Notes: generated from the letters alone by a model not told the origin. DNA of 64,000 nt from Colwellia sp. (GCA_013215655.1 JABSOX010000011.1:137024-201023), one strand, 5' to 3'; counted from the first letter of the stretch, positions 54,746 through 64,000 are shown. Translations and numbers: made by a program.

Positions 54746-55540
54746 CTACTTAAACCGAGTTTTTACATCTTCATGTTGATACAAGCTTGTAGTACTTTGG
54801 CTACTTAATACTTGTTGCGCTTGTTGTTCAATAAAGGCAATGACGGAATCAGAAAGAGCATTACCAATACTAAAGCGTTTTACTCCTAACTCATTTAACA
54901 ATCTGATGTCGGATAAATCGGGTAATGACAGTACATTTATCGGTGCGTCTATAGCCTCAACTAATGCCTTAATATCTTGGTTTTTATTAATTCCCGGTAC
55001 AAATACACCATTTGCGCCGCTGTTAACATAAGCATTAGCACGCTCTATGGTTTCATTTTGTGGCTCTTGCAGCTGAAAATAAGTATCTATTCGCGCATTG
55101 ATGAAAAAGTCTCTATAACCATTTTTATCAAGTTTTTTTCGAATACCGCTAATCAATACACTTTGTTCTTCTATCGAAATTAATCCTGAGCCACCTTTAA
55201 TTGAATCTTCAATATTGATGCCCACAGCCCCTAATTCGGCTATTTTTAAAACGTTTACAGCTACTTGATTATTATCACTGGAATAACCCGACTCTATATC
55301 GACACTCACCGGAATATCAACGACGTCTATAATCTTTTTAACAGTCTCTAAAATATCATTAAACTCAATAAGTTCACCGTCTTGGTAACCCATCGCATTA
55401 GCGACTCCCCAACTGGTAGTGGCTATCGCTTTAAAACCAGCTTGTTGCAAAATAATCGCAGATAAAACATCCCATGCGTTGCCAATTAAAAGTAATTCGT
55501 CTTGTTGGTGCATTGCTTTAAATTCTAATAATTTATTCAT
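54746..55540 (-). CDS. PEP mutase/isocitrate lyase-family protein
   Basis: 264 residues. Barrel motifs: IGNAWDVLSAIILQQAGFKAIATTS, then PVSVDIESGY with metal-binding Asp/Glu, GINIEDS, and INARIDTYF. This is the short branch related to phosphonomutase or carboxyphosphonoenolpyruvate enzymes; function is usually unassigned. No phosphonate genes nearby. Cytoplasmic. Confidence 0.88.
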   Translation of the reverse strand: MNKLLEFKAMHQQDELLLIGNAWDVLSAIILQQAGFKAIATTSWGVANAMGYQDGELIEFNDILETVKKIIDVVDIPVSVDIESGYSSDNNQVAVNVLKIAELGAVGINIEDSIKGGSGLISIEEQSVLISGIRKKLDKNGYRDFFINARIDTYFQLQEPQNETIERANAYVNSGANGVFVPGINKNQDIKALVEAIDAPINVLSLPDLSDIRLLNELGVKRFSIGNALSDSVIAFIEQQAQQVLSSQSTTSLYQHEDVKTRFK

Positions 55541-55571
55541 CTTAATATCTGCTCACTTTTAGTTGTTATTT

Positions 55572-56126
55572 TTAACTTAAAAATTCTGTTTTTTCTTGTC
55601 GACTATGAATGATATTGTTGATATTTAACTGTTCATTCTCTTTAGTTGCTTTAATGGCAATTCCTTCATGATTAAGTAACCATAATTTACGTTCAATGCC
55701 TCCGGCATATCCGGTTAATGAACCATTCGCACCAATAACTCTATGACAAGGTACGATGATACTTATCGGGTTTCTGCCGTTGGCACCGCCGACTGCCTGT
55801 GAGCCTTTGGGTTTATTAACCATCTTGGCAATATGCAAATAGGTTACTGATTCACCAAAGGGTATTTTTGATAAACATTGCCATACAGCTTTTTGAAAAT
55901 CAGTACCCTGAGGGTCGAGTGGTAAATCAAATACTTTACGACACCCAGAGAAATATTCAGCTAGCTCTTTTTTACATTGCTCAGTGATATCATTACGTTG
56001 AATTGCCTTTTTATCCGATCCACAAAATATCACCTGTGTTAACCCTTTATCAGATGCTTTAAACTCCATAAGACCTAAAGGGCTATCAAAATAATCGTTG
56101 TACATTGGGGTCTGTTGATCTTTCAT
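55572..56126 (-). CDS. ogt: Methylated-DNA-protein-cysteine methyltransferase
   Basis: 184 residues from ATG at 56126, which overlaps the AlkA stop (TAATG) and has GGAG nine bases upstream; the alternative GTG at 56141 coincides with that site. Active-site PCHRVIG with the acceptor Cys, preceded by GGANGRNPI and followed by LTGYAGGIERKLWLLNHE. Repairs O6-methylguanine by suicide transfer. Coupled to the Ada-AlkA fusion. Confidence 0.95.
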   Translation of the reverse strand: MKDQQTPMYNDYFDSPLGLMEFKASDKGLTQVIFCGSDKKAIQRNDITEQCKKELAEYFSGCRKVFDLPLDPQGTDFQKAVWQCLSKIPFGESVTYLHIAKMVNKPKGSQAVGGANGRNPISIIVPCHRVIGANGSLTGYAGGIERKLWLLNHEGIAIKATKENEQLNINNIIHSRQEKTEFLS

Positions 56127-57490
56127 TACAGTTGACTCCACAATTGAAAAGTTAAATAACTACGCCACGGTGAAGCTTGTTGTGAATCAAAATTTTCACC
56201 AGCTTTACCTAACGCTTTTTTAATACCGAGATCCCCACCAAGAAAAATGTCCGGCTGACTTAAACCACGCATTTGCGCATAATCCACCGTCCAAGGCCCT
56301 ATGCCTTTAAGTTCTAACCAGTGCTGTGCATCATTTGGATTCTCATGAGTAACATAATGCTGAGCAAGATTACGTAAAGTTTGTTTACGTGAGCCGGGAA
56401 TCTTTAAAAATTCAATTTCACTATTCGCTATAGCTTTGGGGGAAGGGAATAAACGTTTATTGCCATCTTGCTCACCTAACGCTGTAACTAAAGCTGAAAC
56501 TAAATTTCGCGCTGCTCCAATGGATATTTGTTGCCCTAATATGGCTCTGATTCCCGCTTCAAACATGCTCCAAATACCCGGTAATCTGATACCTGTACGA
56601 AATGGAAAGTCAGACGTTAAACAATTCTGTAGATCTTTCTCTACGGCTTGCAAATCAACATCTAAATCCAATATTCGTCGAATGTTATTAATGATCGGTT
56701 TTAAGTATTTAAGGTTGTCTAATTCAACTTCCACTTCAAACATATTTTTATCGGCAACATGAACAGCAGTAAAATTTCCAATACAACCTAACCAATTAAA
56801 AGTACGTCCATAACACTCTTGATCACACCACTCTAGATCAGGAATAGCGCGAGTTGCTAAAGTATTCTGCATAAAAGCCCAGTCAAAAGGAGGACGATAA
56901 TACAACTTAAGCTTAAGTGTATTTAATTGTGAGCCCGATGATTTTCTTAACGCTGTAGGGGTTAGTTTTAATTGTGATTTAAAACAGTCATTGAAACGGC
57001 GTACACTTTCAAAGCCACTGGCTAGTGCCACTTCTGTAATAGGTAATGTGGTTTGATGTAATAACTGTTTAGCAAATAAACACTGTTGATAAAGTGCATA
57101 TGCCTTAGGTGACATACCTAAGTGTTTATTAAATAATTGTCGTAAATATCGGTCGCTAATACCTAATCTACTAGCTAGTTGTGGTAACGAACCTTGTTGT
57201 AAACTGCCTTCATCAATTAAACGAAGTGCTCGATCTAACGTTGCATTTACGCCTTTCCATGCGGGAGAGTTAGGTGCGCTATCTGGCCGACAGCGTAAAC
57301 AAGGTCGATAGCCAGCCGTTGCACACTCTATTGCAGAAGCAAAATAGGTTACGTTTTCTTCTTTAGGTGGGTATACCGGACAAATGGTACGGCAATAGAT
57401 ACCTGTAGTTTTAACGGCGGTAAAAAATTTACCGTCAAAACGAGGGTCTCTTGATAATCGTGCCTTTTGACAAATCATTGTATCTAACAC
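56126..57490 (-). CDS. Ada-type regulator fused to AlkA 3-methyladenine DNA glycosylase
   Basis: 454 residues from GTG at 57490, chosen because the family normally begins with about ten residues before RDPRFDG. Ada zinc domain with four cysteines (GIYCRTIC, RPCLRC), AraC-type HTH (85-180), AlkA N-terminal domain (190-290), and HhH-GPD glycosylase (300-454) with LKGIGPWTVDYAQMRGL and Asp in FLGGDLGIKKAL. Senses methylphosphotriesters and excises alkylated bases. The methyltransferase half of E. coli Ada is instead the downstream separate gene. Confidence 0.93.
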   Translation of the reverse strand: MLDTMICQKARLSRDPRFDGKFFTAVKTTGIYCRTICPVYPPKEENVTYFASAIECATAGYRPCLRCRPDSAPNSPAWKGVNATLDRALRLIDEGSLQQGSLPQLASRLGISDRYLRQLFNKHLGMSPKAYALYQQCLFAKQLLHQTTLPITEVALASGFESVRRFNDCFKSQLKLTPTALRKSSGSQLNTLKLKLYYRPPFDWAFMQNTLATRAIPDLEWCDQECYGRTFNWLGCIGNFTAVHVADKNMFEVEVELDNLKYLKPIINNIRRILDLDVDLQAVEKDLQNCLTSDFPFRTGIRLPGIWSMFEAGIRAILGQQISIGAARNLVSALVTALGEQDGNKRLFPSPKAIANSEIEFLKIPGSRKQTLRNLAQHYVTHENPNDAQHWLELKGIGPWTVDYAQMRGLSQPDIFLGGDLGIKKALGKAGENFDSQQASPWRSYLTFQLWSQL

Positions 57491-57622
57491 AAACAGTCCA
57501 ACCTAAATCAAAGTGACATTAAAATTGATGTAGGAATTATAGCGAATTGATTTTGGCAAACTAGCCAATATCGGAACTGAATGTAAAAAAATGAACCAGC
57601 GGGTTTTCGAGGAATGCCTTTT

Positions 57623-58336
57623 TTAAATTTCTTTAATATAAATATTGCGCCATTGCACTGCATGACCATGCACTTGCAGCTCAATTTGCTCTTGTTTCGG
57701 TATAGCTATCTTGGGCTGCCATAAATTTTGCAGAGCTTTTTTATCTACCACCAAAACGCCATTAAGATAAACCGTCACCTTGTCTGCAACCATTTTTATA
57801 TAAAATTGATTCCACTCACCAATAGGCTTATCTGCTCTGACTAAAGGAAGCTTTCCTTGGTTGGTATTATTCCATAAACCACCAGAGCCTTGTTTTGCGC
57901 CATGTTTTTCAACTTCAAGATTATCTGGATCCCAAATTTGCACCTGCGGTAAACCACGTAAATAAACGCCGCTATCGCCATTCTTATCAAGTTTCCAATC
58001 TAAGTACAGCTCAAAATCACCGTAATGCTTTTTTGTCGCTAAGCTCGTACCCTTGCCGTCAAAATACAAAATGTTATCTTTGAGCAGCCAATGTGCATTC
58101 ATAACTTGATCAGCTGTTACTTGTTTTTTAATTTTATCTGCAAGTGATAGCTGGTTTCGTTGCTGAGGTTTATCATAAGGTTCAGCGAGAAGTCCTTGCC
58201 AATGTGTTTGAATGTCATCAGCAATAAGATCAGTAAAGCCAGCAGGACGTTGTTCAATGATAGGTAAGCGCTTGCTTTCGTTTGCAACACTACTATTTGC
58301 TATCAAAATAAGAGTAATGAGTAAAACCTTAAGCAT
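57623..58336 (-). CDS. DUF1080 (3-keto-disaccharide hydrolase-like) exported protein
   Basis: 237 residues, signal peptide ending SSVA-NE. Concanavalin-like fold: DNILYFDGKGTSLATKKHYGDFELYLDWKL, SGVYLRGLPQVQIWD, GGLWNN, WNQFYIKMVADKVTVYLNG and WRNIYIKEI, the usual DUF1080 series. Some relatives cleave 3-keto-disaccharides. Two bases downstream of the helicase stop on the same strand, so they share a transcript; functional link is unclear. Confidence 0.88.
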   Translation of the reverse strand: MLKVLLITLILIANSSVANESKRLPIIEQRPAGFTDLIADDIQTHWQGLLAEPYDKPQQRNQLSLADKIKKQVTADQVMNAHWLLKDNILYFDGKGTSLATKKHYGDFELYLDWKLDKNGDSGVYLRGLPQVQIWDPDNLEVEKHGAKQGSGGLWNNTNQGKLPLVRADKPIGEWNQFYIKMVADKVTVYLNGVLVVDKKALQNLWQPKIAIPKQEQIELQVHGHAVQWRNIYIKEI

Positions 58337-58338
58337 CT

Positions 58339-59589
58339 TTAACGTCTTCTACGTTGATTTGAATTTTTAGATTTATTTCTCTCTTGACCCAAAGCTTGTT
58401 GGCGAGCACGTTTTTTATTAGCACCACTGTTGCTTCGTTTGGTAGGTTTCGTTTTTTTAGTTAAGTCAGGTTCATAGCCAGGTAACCATTGTTGTAATAA
58501 GCGAGTATCTAATACTTCTTCGACAGCCGTTAATAACCACTCTTCGTCAGGGCTCATTAATGATATGGCTAAGCCTTCTTTCCCTGCTCGGCCAGTGCGA
58601 CCAATACGATGAATATAATCTTCAGCGATATAAGGAAGTTCATAATTAATGACGTATTGTAAATCAAGAATATCAATACCTCGGGCTGCAACATCGGTTG
58701 CCACTAGAACCCTTGTTTTCCCCTCTTTAAATTCACTTAATGCTTTGTCTCGTGCACCTTGTGATTTGTCACCATGAATAGATTGAGTTTTTAAACCGTC
58801 TTTACACATTTCTTTGGCTAAAGCGTCAGCACCTTGCTTGGTACGGGTAAAAATTAATACCTGTCGCCAATTTTTAGAACCAATTAAAAACGACGTTAAC
58901 TCCCGCTTACGATCAGCATCTACCGTATAAACAATTTGTTCTACCTGAGCCGCCGCGGTATTACGTTCACTAACTTCAATGAGTTTAGGCTCATTGAGCA
59001 AGGTTTTACTTAATTTGAAAATTGCATCGTCAAATGTTGCTGAAAACAATAACGTTTGTGGTTTAGTTGGTATGCGTTTAAGAATGTTATTAATTTCGTC
59101 CTTAAAACCCATATCTAACATTCGATCAGCTTCATCAAAAACCAGATATTCAAGATGCTCTAATGATAGAGACTCATTAATTAAATGGTCGAGCAATCGT
59201 CCCGGTGTTGCTACCAAAATATCAACGCCAGCTTTTAATGCTGCTATTTGTGGATTGATGCTCACACCACCATAGGCAAGTGCGGTTTGTACTGGCGTAT
59301 ATTGCCCATAAGTTTCAATACTTTTGAATACTTGCTGAGCGAGTTCACGAGTCGGTGTCAAAATCAACGCTCGAACTGACTTATTATCAGTATTTGATAG
59401 TAATTGTTGTAATATCGGCAATGCAAAGGCCGCTGTTTTACCCGTACCTGTTTGTGCTCCCGCCATGATGTCATGTTTAGCTAAAATAGCTGGAATAGCG
59501 TCACGCTGAATGGGCGTAGGCTCTTGGTAACCTGATTCTTTAATGGCTTTGATTAGAGTGGGATCTAGTGCTAACGAAGTAAAACTCAT
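58339..59589 (-). CDS. rhlE: DEAD-box RNA helicase, RhlE-like
   Basis: 416 residues. Motif Q FTSLALDPTLIKAIKESGYQEPTPIQ, motif I AGAQTGTGKTAA, DEAD in FDEADRMLDMGF, SAT in LFSATFDD, and motif VI HRIGRTGRAGKEG. A basic C-terminal tail with many Lys/Arg/Ser (365-416). RhlE-type enzymes assist ribosome assembly and RNA turnover, often in cold. Order fits RhlE better than DbpA or SrmB. Confidence 0.9.
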   Translation of the reverse strand: MSFTSLALDPTLIKAIKESGYQEPTPIQRDAIPAILAKHDIMAGAQTGTGKTAAFALPILQQLLSNTDNKSVRALILTPTRELAQQVFKSIETYGQYTPVQTALAYGGVSINPQIAALKAGVDILVATPGRLLDHLINESLSLEHLEYLVFDEADRMLDMGFKDEINNILKRIPTKPQTLLFSATFDDAIFKLSKTLLNEPKLIEVSERNTAAAQVEQIVYTVDADRKRELTSFLIGSKNWRQVLIFTRTKQGADALAKEMCKDGLKTQSIHGDKSQGARDKALSEFKEGKTRVLVATDVAARGIDILDLQYVINYELPYIAEDYIHRIGRTGRAGKEGLAISLMSPDEEWLLTAVEEVLDTRLLQQWLPGYEPDLTKKTKPTKRSNSGANKKRARQQALGQERNKSKNSNQRRRR

Positions 59590-59690
59590 GATATGTTTAA
59601 TGCAAATTTAGAAATAAATATTACTGATTATTGTAGCAGATTTTTTATCGCTATTGGTATATAGCCTATTGCCTAAAGGCTCAAATATGA

Positions 59691-60737
59691 CTAACGATCA
59701 AAACGATAATTTACCCCTTCATCGGTCAGGACTTTATAAAAAGCATCCACATCACAATCTGATGCTTTATTGCAAATAATAAGGTATTTATCTATCGCTT
59801 TTTTATCACTTTGTAAGGCTGCTTGTTGTAACCAATATAAAGCTTTTTCAAACCCATCATTATCACCAAAGCGCCCCGTTAAGTAGAGCTCTGCTAAATT
59901 AATTTGTCCTTGTGCATAACCATATTTAGCAGCTAACTTAAATTTATCAAAGGCTTGCTGTTCATATTTATCTAAATAGGTCATTGCTAAAAATGCCTGC
60001 CCTGAGGTGTTTTCTATTGCACCGGGATAATAAGTATTACCTCGACGAGTTTTAGCAGGAGAACTAATTACAAAGGAATCAAAAAGCTTATTATCTACTG
60101 GACGCATTGCTCTTAAAATAGCACCCGATGAATATAATTTTTTTATTTGTTCAAAATTAAATTCATTTCTTTTTCGCGCAAAATAATTACTGGTAACCGC
60201 TCGACTTTTTCTGATACTACTTTCTAATGAACGTTGAAAAACATAAAAAACGCTACCATAAACAATAGAGACTGTATCGCCAGTAATATCAACAACCTTG
60301 GCTATTATATATTTTTGATTAGGGCGTAAATTTTTAGCCATTTTTCTAAAATCAATAAAATAAAAATCATTAACCTTAGGTGCTTCAACGTAGTGTTGAG
60401 ATTCGACATCTTTTTGAATATTAGCAATATAAAAGTAACCCATGAGCGCTAACATTAAATATACGCCAGTAAATTTACTGATGAAATGATAAAACTTAAA
60501 GGTCGCTTTATTGATGCTTTTTAATTGTTCAGCAGATAATTGCGTATTATCAGCAAGTTGATGACATTGTGTACATTCTATAACGGCTGTTTTTTTGATA
60601 GGAAAAAACGGAATGCTTTCTAAAAAAAAGAAACCATATTTTATAACCCCTTTTATTGAATGATGTTTAGAACCGCAACGAGAACAAATAACCTGTTCGG
60701 TAAAACCACCTCGTACAACTGACTCACTGTATTCCAC
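59691..60737 (-). CDS. Zinc-ribbon membrane protein with Sel1-like repeats
   Basis: 348 residues. N-terminal zinc ribbon-like paired cysteines (ICSRCGSKHH, IECTQCHQL), a membrane helix (FTGVYLMLALMGYFYI, about 90-107), then a cytoplasmic or periplasmic region and two or three Sel1 repeats (ASGQAFLAMTYLDKYEQQAF, AQGQINLAELYLTGRFGD). Domain order is uncommon. Located downstream of the cytochrome b gene by 9 bp, so in the same operon. Confidence 0.7.
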   Translation of the reverse strand: MEYSESVVRGGFTEQVICSRCGSKHHSIKGVIKYGFFFLESIPFFPIKKTAVIECTQCHQLADNTQLSAEQLKSINKATFKFYHFISKFTGVYLMLALMGYFYIANIQKDVESQHYVEAPKVNDFYFIDFRKMAKNLRPNQKYIIAKVVDITGDTVSIVYGSVFYVFQRSLESSIRKSRAVTSNYFARKRNEFNFEQIKKLYSSGAILRAMRPVDNKLFDSFVISSPAKTRRGNTYYPGAIENTSGQAFLAMTYLDKYEQQAFDKFKLAAKYGYAQGQINLAELYLTGRFGDNDGFEKALYWLQQAALQSDKKAIDKYLIICNKASDCDVDAFYKVLTDEGVNYRFDR

Positions 60738-60746
60738 TACAACACC

Positions 60747-61436
60747 TTAATAAAATTCTTCGATAATAGGAGCATTTAATATAACCAACCAATAAACAAA
60801 AAATATCGCGGCTATGACTATGCTGATCGCTAATGGGATACGAGAACTAGAAATGGCATCCGATTCATTAATTTCATTTACATTTTTTTTGCCTGTTATC
60901 ATCGGTAAAATCAAATTTTCTTTTTTAATTTTCCAATAATATGTGATGGCTGATAAATGCAAAATTATAGAAACAATCATAATATCAAATAAATTATGAT
61001 GTAAAAAACTCATTATTTTTTCAATTTCTGGCGCTATGCTACCGTAATAAGGTCCAGAAGAAAAAACATCATCATTAATAAACAAACCACTTACTGCTTG
61101 CAAGGTAATCAAGACAATCATCAATATCACCATAAGGGCGCCTAAAGGGTTATGTCCTGGAGAGTAATGTTTTTTATTTTGTTTGATGCATGTTAAATAG
61201 TTAATAAGGGTTTTAAATGAGGGGATAAACTGACTGAATCTAGCGTGTTTAGGTCCTACAAGGCCCCAAGATATTCTAAAGACTAATAAGCCAAGAGCAA
61301 AATAACCTAACAGCATATGATACTCGATGAAGTCACTACTGTGCTCAGAGGTATACCAAGACCCAGCGATTGTTAATGCAAATAGCCAATGAAATATCCG
61401 TAAAGGCAAATCCCATATTAAATATTTTTTTGACAT
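60747..61436 (-). CDS. Cytochrome b561-type membrane protein
   Basis: 229 residues with five membrane helices and haem-ligand histidines (IFHWLFALTI, EYHMLLGYFAL, SFLHHNLFDIMIV). WDLPLRIFHWLF is the standard opening of bacterial b561. Transfers electrons between quinol and a periplasmic acceptor; the upstream cytochrome c' gene (61541) is the obvious partner. Confidence 0.9.
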   Translation of the reverse strand: MSKKYLIWDLPLRIFHWLFALTIAGSWYTSEHSSDFIEYHMLLGYFALGLLVFRISWGLVGPKHARFSQFIPSFKTLINYLTCIKQNKKHYSPGHNPLGALMVILMIVLITLQAVSGLFINDDVFSSGPYYGSIAPEIEKIMSFLHHNLFDIMIVSIILHLSAITYYWKIKKENLILPMITGKKNVNEINESDAISSSRIPLAISIVIAAIFFVYWLVILNAPIIEEFY

Positions 61437-61540
61437 TAAGTCACCCTGTTGACTTTAAGTATTATTAAGACACGTCAAAATATCAGTCGTGTCCCTTACA
61501 TCTGTTTGGTATTAACCAAATATTTTTAGAAAAAAACTAA

Positions 61541-62011
61541 TTATTCCGCTTTAAATACGTCATGACAACCACCACAACTTTTACCTACTCCACCTATAGC
61601 ATTTTTAATTGCTGACTCATTTTTTGTTGCCGCAACCTTTTGTAAATTTAAAGAAGCTAATGTTAGTTTTTCGATACTTTGAGAGAATTCTAACGGCTTT
61701 TCCCAAACAGCTCCTAAAGCTTCCGTTTTTACTTTAAATGCTGAGGTATCAGTTTTTGTATAATCAGCGATCATAAGTGATAATTGATTAATACGTTTGG
61801 CATTTCTTTCGGCTACCGTTGCGTCAAAAGCAATTTTTCCTTTAGCCATAGCGCCTAACTGCCCCATATTACTGCCAAGTAATTTAAAAACAGATTGACG
61901 TAATTCAGTTGCGCCTTCAGCATGTCGCAGAGATTTTGCTGGCTCAGCAAATGCACTAGTAGCAGTAAGAGCAACGATACAAACCAAAGCTTTTGGAGTA
62001 AATAATTTCAT
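61541..62011 (-). CDS. Cytochrome c'-family protein
   Basis: 156 residues, signal peptide ending AFA-EP (residue 22). Four-helix-bundle layout: KSLRHAEGATELRQSVFKLLGSN with the conserved R..v...., then SCGGCHDVFK, the C-terminal CxxCH haem site. Cytochromes c' bind NO and act in electron or gas handling. The b561 gene is 104 bp downstream. Confidence 0.93.
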   Translation of the reverse strand: MKLFTPKALVCIVALTATSAFAEPAKSLRHAEGATELRQSVFKLLGSNMGQLGAMAKGKIAFDATVAERNAKRINQLSLMIADYTKTDTSAFKVKTEALGAVWEKPLEFSQSIEKLTLASLNLQKVAATKNESAIKNAIGGVGKSCGGCHDVFKAE

Positions 62012-62168
62012 AATATTCCTTATTTTTATATGTTATTTGTAATAGAAATCAGTAATACAGGCTTTTGAGAACTAGTTTTCAGTCCATCAGTATAATGTGT
62101 TTTAAAATGGATTGACTAGCTTGTTGACAATTGTTGTTACAACTGAAAATTTGCAGCTAGAAAATTCT

Positions 62169-64000
62169 TTAGTCGCTACCTTTTAAAGAATGCATTGCTG
62201 GTTTATTAATATATTGTCGTAATGGCAAGTAACAAGCTACAAATGAAATGAGTAACACCATACTTAAGGTTATTAAAAACATCGGTAATAACTGCCAAGA
62301 TAAATAAAGTGTCAATTGCTTATTAAATACAATACTACCCACAGTGAATAACAGCATACTAACCATAATACCCACTAAAACTGCGCTGGAATTATCTTTT
62401 ATAATTAATTTAATTAAATCCCAACGTTTAGCACCAATTGCCATGCGAGTGCCTATTTCAAAGCGACGTATTTGTGTAGCGTAATTTAAAATACCGTATA
62501 GACCGATAGCAGATAATAACAACGTTAACAGGGTTAATACTGCGCTGGTAATTGCCGTTACATATTGCGTAAAAAGCGTATTGGATTTTAATTTATTCAA
62601 TGAGGTATAAGAGTAAATAAAGAGGTCACTACTAACTTGTCCTAGGATATTAACCACTTGCTCTCTTGATAAGTCTTGTCCATTGCCAAATTGGAGCAGC
62701 ATATTAAGTCTGCTGCCGATATCCGTAGGTCGATAGACCTTCATTAGGTTTATGGAATTATTTGGTAAGTTGATCGCTTTGACAATGCCAATAACAATGA
62801 AGGGGTCTTCACCTTGAGTAAAAATAATTTTTGCACCTAAAGCACTGCTATCTGGGCTAAGTTTCTGTGCATACAAATCGTTGATAATAACGACTTTGCT
62901 TTTATCTTTTATTTGAGCCGAGCTAAAAAAGTCACCTTCAATTAAGTGTTGTTCGATCATTTGAAAATAATGTTGGTCAACAAATTTAGTCTCTATAACC
63001 AAGCGTTCATTGGTAGCAGCATTAACTTGTGCTGAGCCAATACCTTCATCAAAAGAAAAGTCTGAATGACTAATTGATTGAACTTCAGCCAAAGATAATA
63101 ACTCTTTCTCTATTTTTTGGATGATTGCTGAAATTTCATTATTAGATTTACTCTCGCCAGCAGAGGAAAGTGATAATTCAAGTCTGTAAATATTATTAGT
63201 TTCAAAACCTAAACTGTTACTAATAACACCGTAAGCTTTTTCAAATAAATTACTATTAATAAAAACTAATAATGTTACCACCACGATTTGACTGAAGATA
63301 AGTACTTGCCTCAGTGTTTTGGATATTTGAATACCTGTGCCTTTACCCCCAGTTTGTAATTGGCGATTTAAAGCATGAAAATTCACAGTTTTGTAACTGA
63401 TAAAAGCAAAGAAATAAGCAAGTACTATAGCTAAAAACAGTGCGATTATAGTAGAGGAAAAGGTTAAACTTAGCTCGCTTACCCGAGGTAGATAAGCTGA
63501 TAAGTAGGTTAGTAATATTTTAAACCCTAGGGTAGCAATAACAAATGCTACCGCCATAGATAGCAGCATAAGTAAGCTTGATTCAGCTAACAGTGCTTTA
63601 AATAAGTCTCGTCTAGTTGCCCCCATAGCCGCATGAATGGTTAATTGTCGAACCCTAGTCGCGATATGTGAGATAAATAAATTGCTAATATTGCTACAGG
63701 CAATAATCACTAAGCCTATTACCGCGAAAAGTAAAAATAAAACAGTTTTATTACTGTCTCCAATAATAATTGATTTAAGCGGCTTTGTTTCTATTGCCAA
63801 GATCCAACCTTTAAATAAATCTACACCGGTTATTTTTTCTTGCCAAATATTATTTTCTAAACGTGTCAGTGTTTCGTTAAGTTGTTTCGTGCTGAGTGAT
63901 TTGGCAAGCTTGCCAATAAATAACCTTCGGTCATCAATATAGAACCAACTTTCTCTGCCTGAGTTGGCTGTTAGATTATAATCCCATGGAATAAAGACTT
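62169..64000 (-). CDS. MacB-like ABC transporter permease, N-terminus beyond window
   Basis: The frame is open through 64000, giving about 610 visible residues; the in-frame TTG at 63800 is not a believable start because coding continues upstream (TANSGRESWFYIDDRR, KGWILAIETK). FtsX helices (VLFLLFAVIGLVIIACSNI and ARVRQLTIHAAMGATRR) near the visible middle, a periplasmic domain, and a C-terminal FtsX half (YATQIRRFEIGTRMAIGAKRWDLIKL). This is a duplicated ADOP-type permease like the one at 24360. Its ATPase and adaptor, if any, lie beyond the right edge. Confidence 0.88.
   Translation of the reverse strand, partial: VFIPWDYNLTANSGRESWFYIDDRRLFIGKLAKSLSTKQLNETLTRLENNIWQEKITGVDLFKGWILAIETKPLKSIIIGDSNKTVLFLLFAVIGLVIIACSNISNLFISHIATRVRQLTIHAAMGATRRDLFKALLAESSLLMLLSMAVAFVIATLGFKILLTYLSAYLPRVSELSLTFSSTIIALFLAIVLAYFFAFISYKTVNFHALNRQLQTGGKGTGIQISKTLRQVLIFSQIVVVTLLVFINSNLFEKAYGVISNSLGFETNNIYRLELSLSSAGESKSNNEISAIIQKIEKELLSLAEVQSISHSDFSFDEGIGSAQVNAATNERLVIETKFVDQHYFQMIEQHLIEGDFFSSAQIKDKSKVVIINDLYAQKLSPDSSALGAKIIFTQGEDPFIVIGIVKAINLPNNSINLMKVYRPTDIGSRLNMLLQFGNGQDLSREQVVNILGQVSSDLFIYSYTSLNKLKSNTLFTQYVTAITSAVLTLLTLLLSAIGLYGILNYATQIRRFEIGTRMAIGAKRWDLIKLIIKDNSSAVLVGIMVSMLLFTVGSIVFNKQLTLYLSWQLLPMFLITLSMVLLISFVACYLPLRQYINKPAMHSLKGSD

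Noticed and set aside
63800-63800. TTG at 63800 as start of the last permease
   Set aside because: The frame stays open with normal coding sequence to the window edge, so the gene is cut, not started, here.

Overview
The window comes from an AT-rich marine gammaproteobacterium. The protein repertoire (M28 peptidase with PKD and chitin-binding modules, GH20 lipoprotein, thrombospondin type 3 lipoprotein, many regulators and diguanylate cyclases, frequent GTG/TTG starts) best fits Alteromonadales, most likely Colwelliaceae such as Colwellia or Thalassotalea. This is inferred from protein style; no rRNA or tRNA was seen. No prophage, CRISPR array or intact transposase was found.

Layout. 1-9.1 kb: a DUF2339 membrane protein cut by the left edge, a decayed RES-domain toxin gene, a secreted M28 peptidase and a convergent GH20 hexosaminidase lipoprotein separated by a small inverted-repeat (MITE-like) element, then a DUF1835 protein. 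9.4-13.8 kb: a DUF885-like protein, a REC-REC-GGDEF protein and a free receiver domain. 13.8-15.4 kb: small genes separated by imperfect palindromes of constant architecture ending in a GGCGTT core, resembling integron attC sites. 15.4-20.1 kb: a LysR regulator divergent from a six-gene detoxification-type cluster (GST, NTF2-like, DsbA/FrnE-like, tautomerase, DJ-1-like, DMT transporter). 20.1-24.3 kb: periplasmic amidohydrolase, DUF4267 protein and lipoprotein, again with an attC-like palindrome and copies of a dispersed repeat. 24.3-31.2 kb: a MacAB-like efflux set (permease, ATPase, adaptor) with an upstream ToxR-type membrane-anchored regulator and candidate operator boxes, and a histidine kinase remnant broken by an 11-bp tandem duplication.

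31.2-43 kb: unknown periplasmic protein, solute-binding-like protein, a large lipoprotein with eleven 35-residue Ca-binding repeats, a two-helix channel with RCK/TrkA domains, a GAF-GGDEF protein, a TAP-type hydrolase lipoprotein and a membrane-embedded AraC regulator. 43-54 kb: ABC exporter, Sel1 protein, a LytS/LytTR-type two-component pair divergent from a second TAP-type hydrolase, CWC protein, proline iminopeptidase, AraC regulator and TauE/SafE transporter. 54-64 kb, mostly minus strand: flavin-binding-like protein, PEP mutase-like protein, a translationally coupled alkylation-repair pair (Ada-AlkA fusion and Ogt), DUF1080 protein, RhlE-type helicase, Sel1/zinc-ribbon membrane protein, a cytochrome b561/cytochrome c' pair, and an ABC permease cut by the right edge.

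The most interesting structure is the set of constant-architecture palindromes between small genes (at about 14.55, 15.22 and 22.94 kb, with a shortened one at 24.08 kb). It suggests a decayed or integrase-free cassette array with conserved repeats next to the core. All functional calls rest on motif reading only; no search was run.
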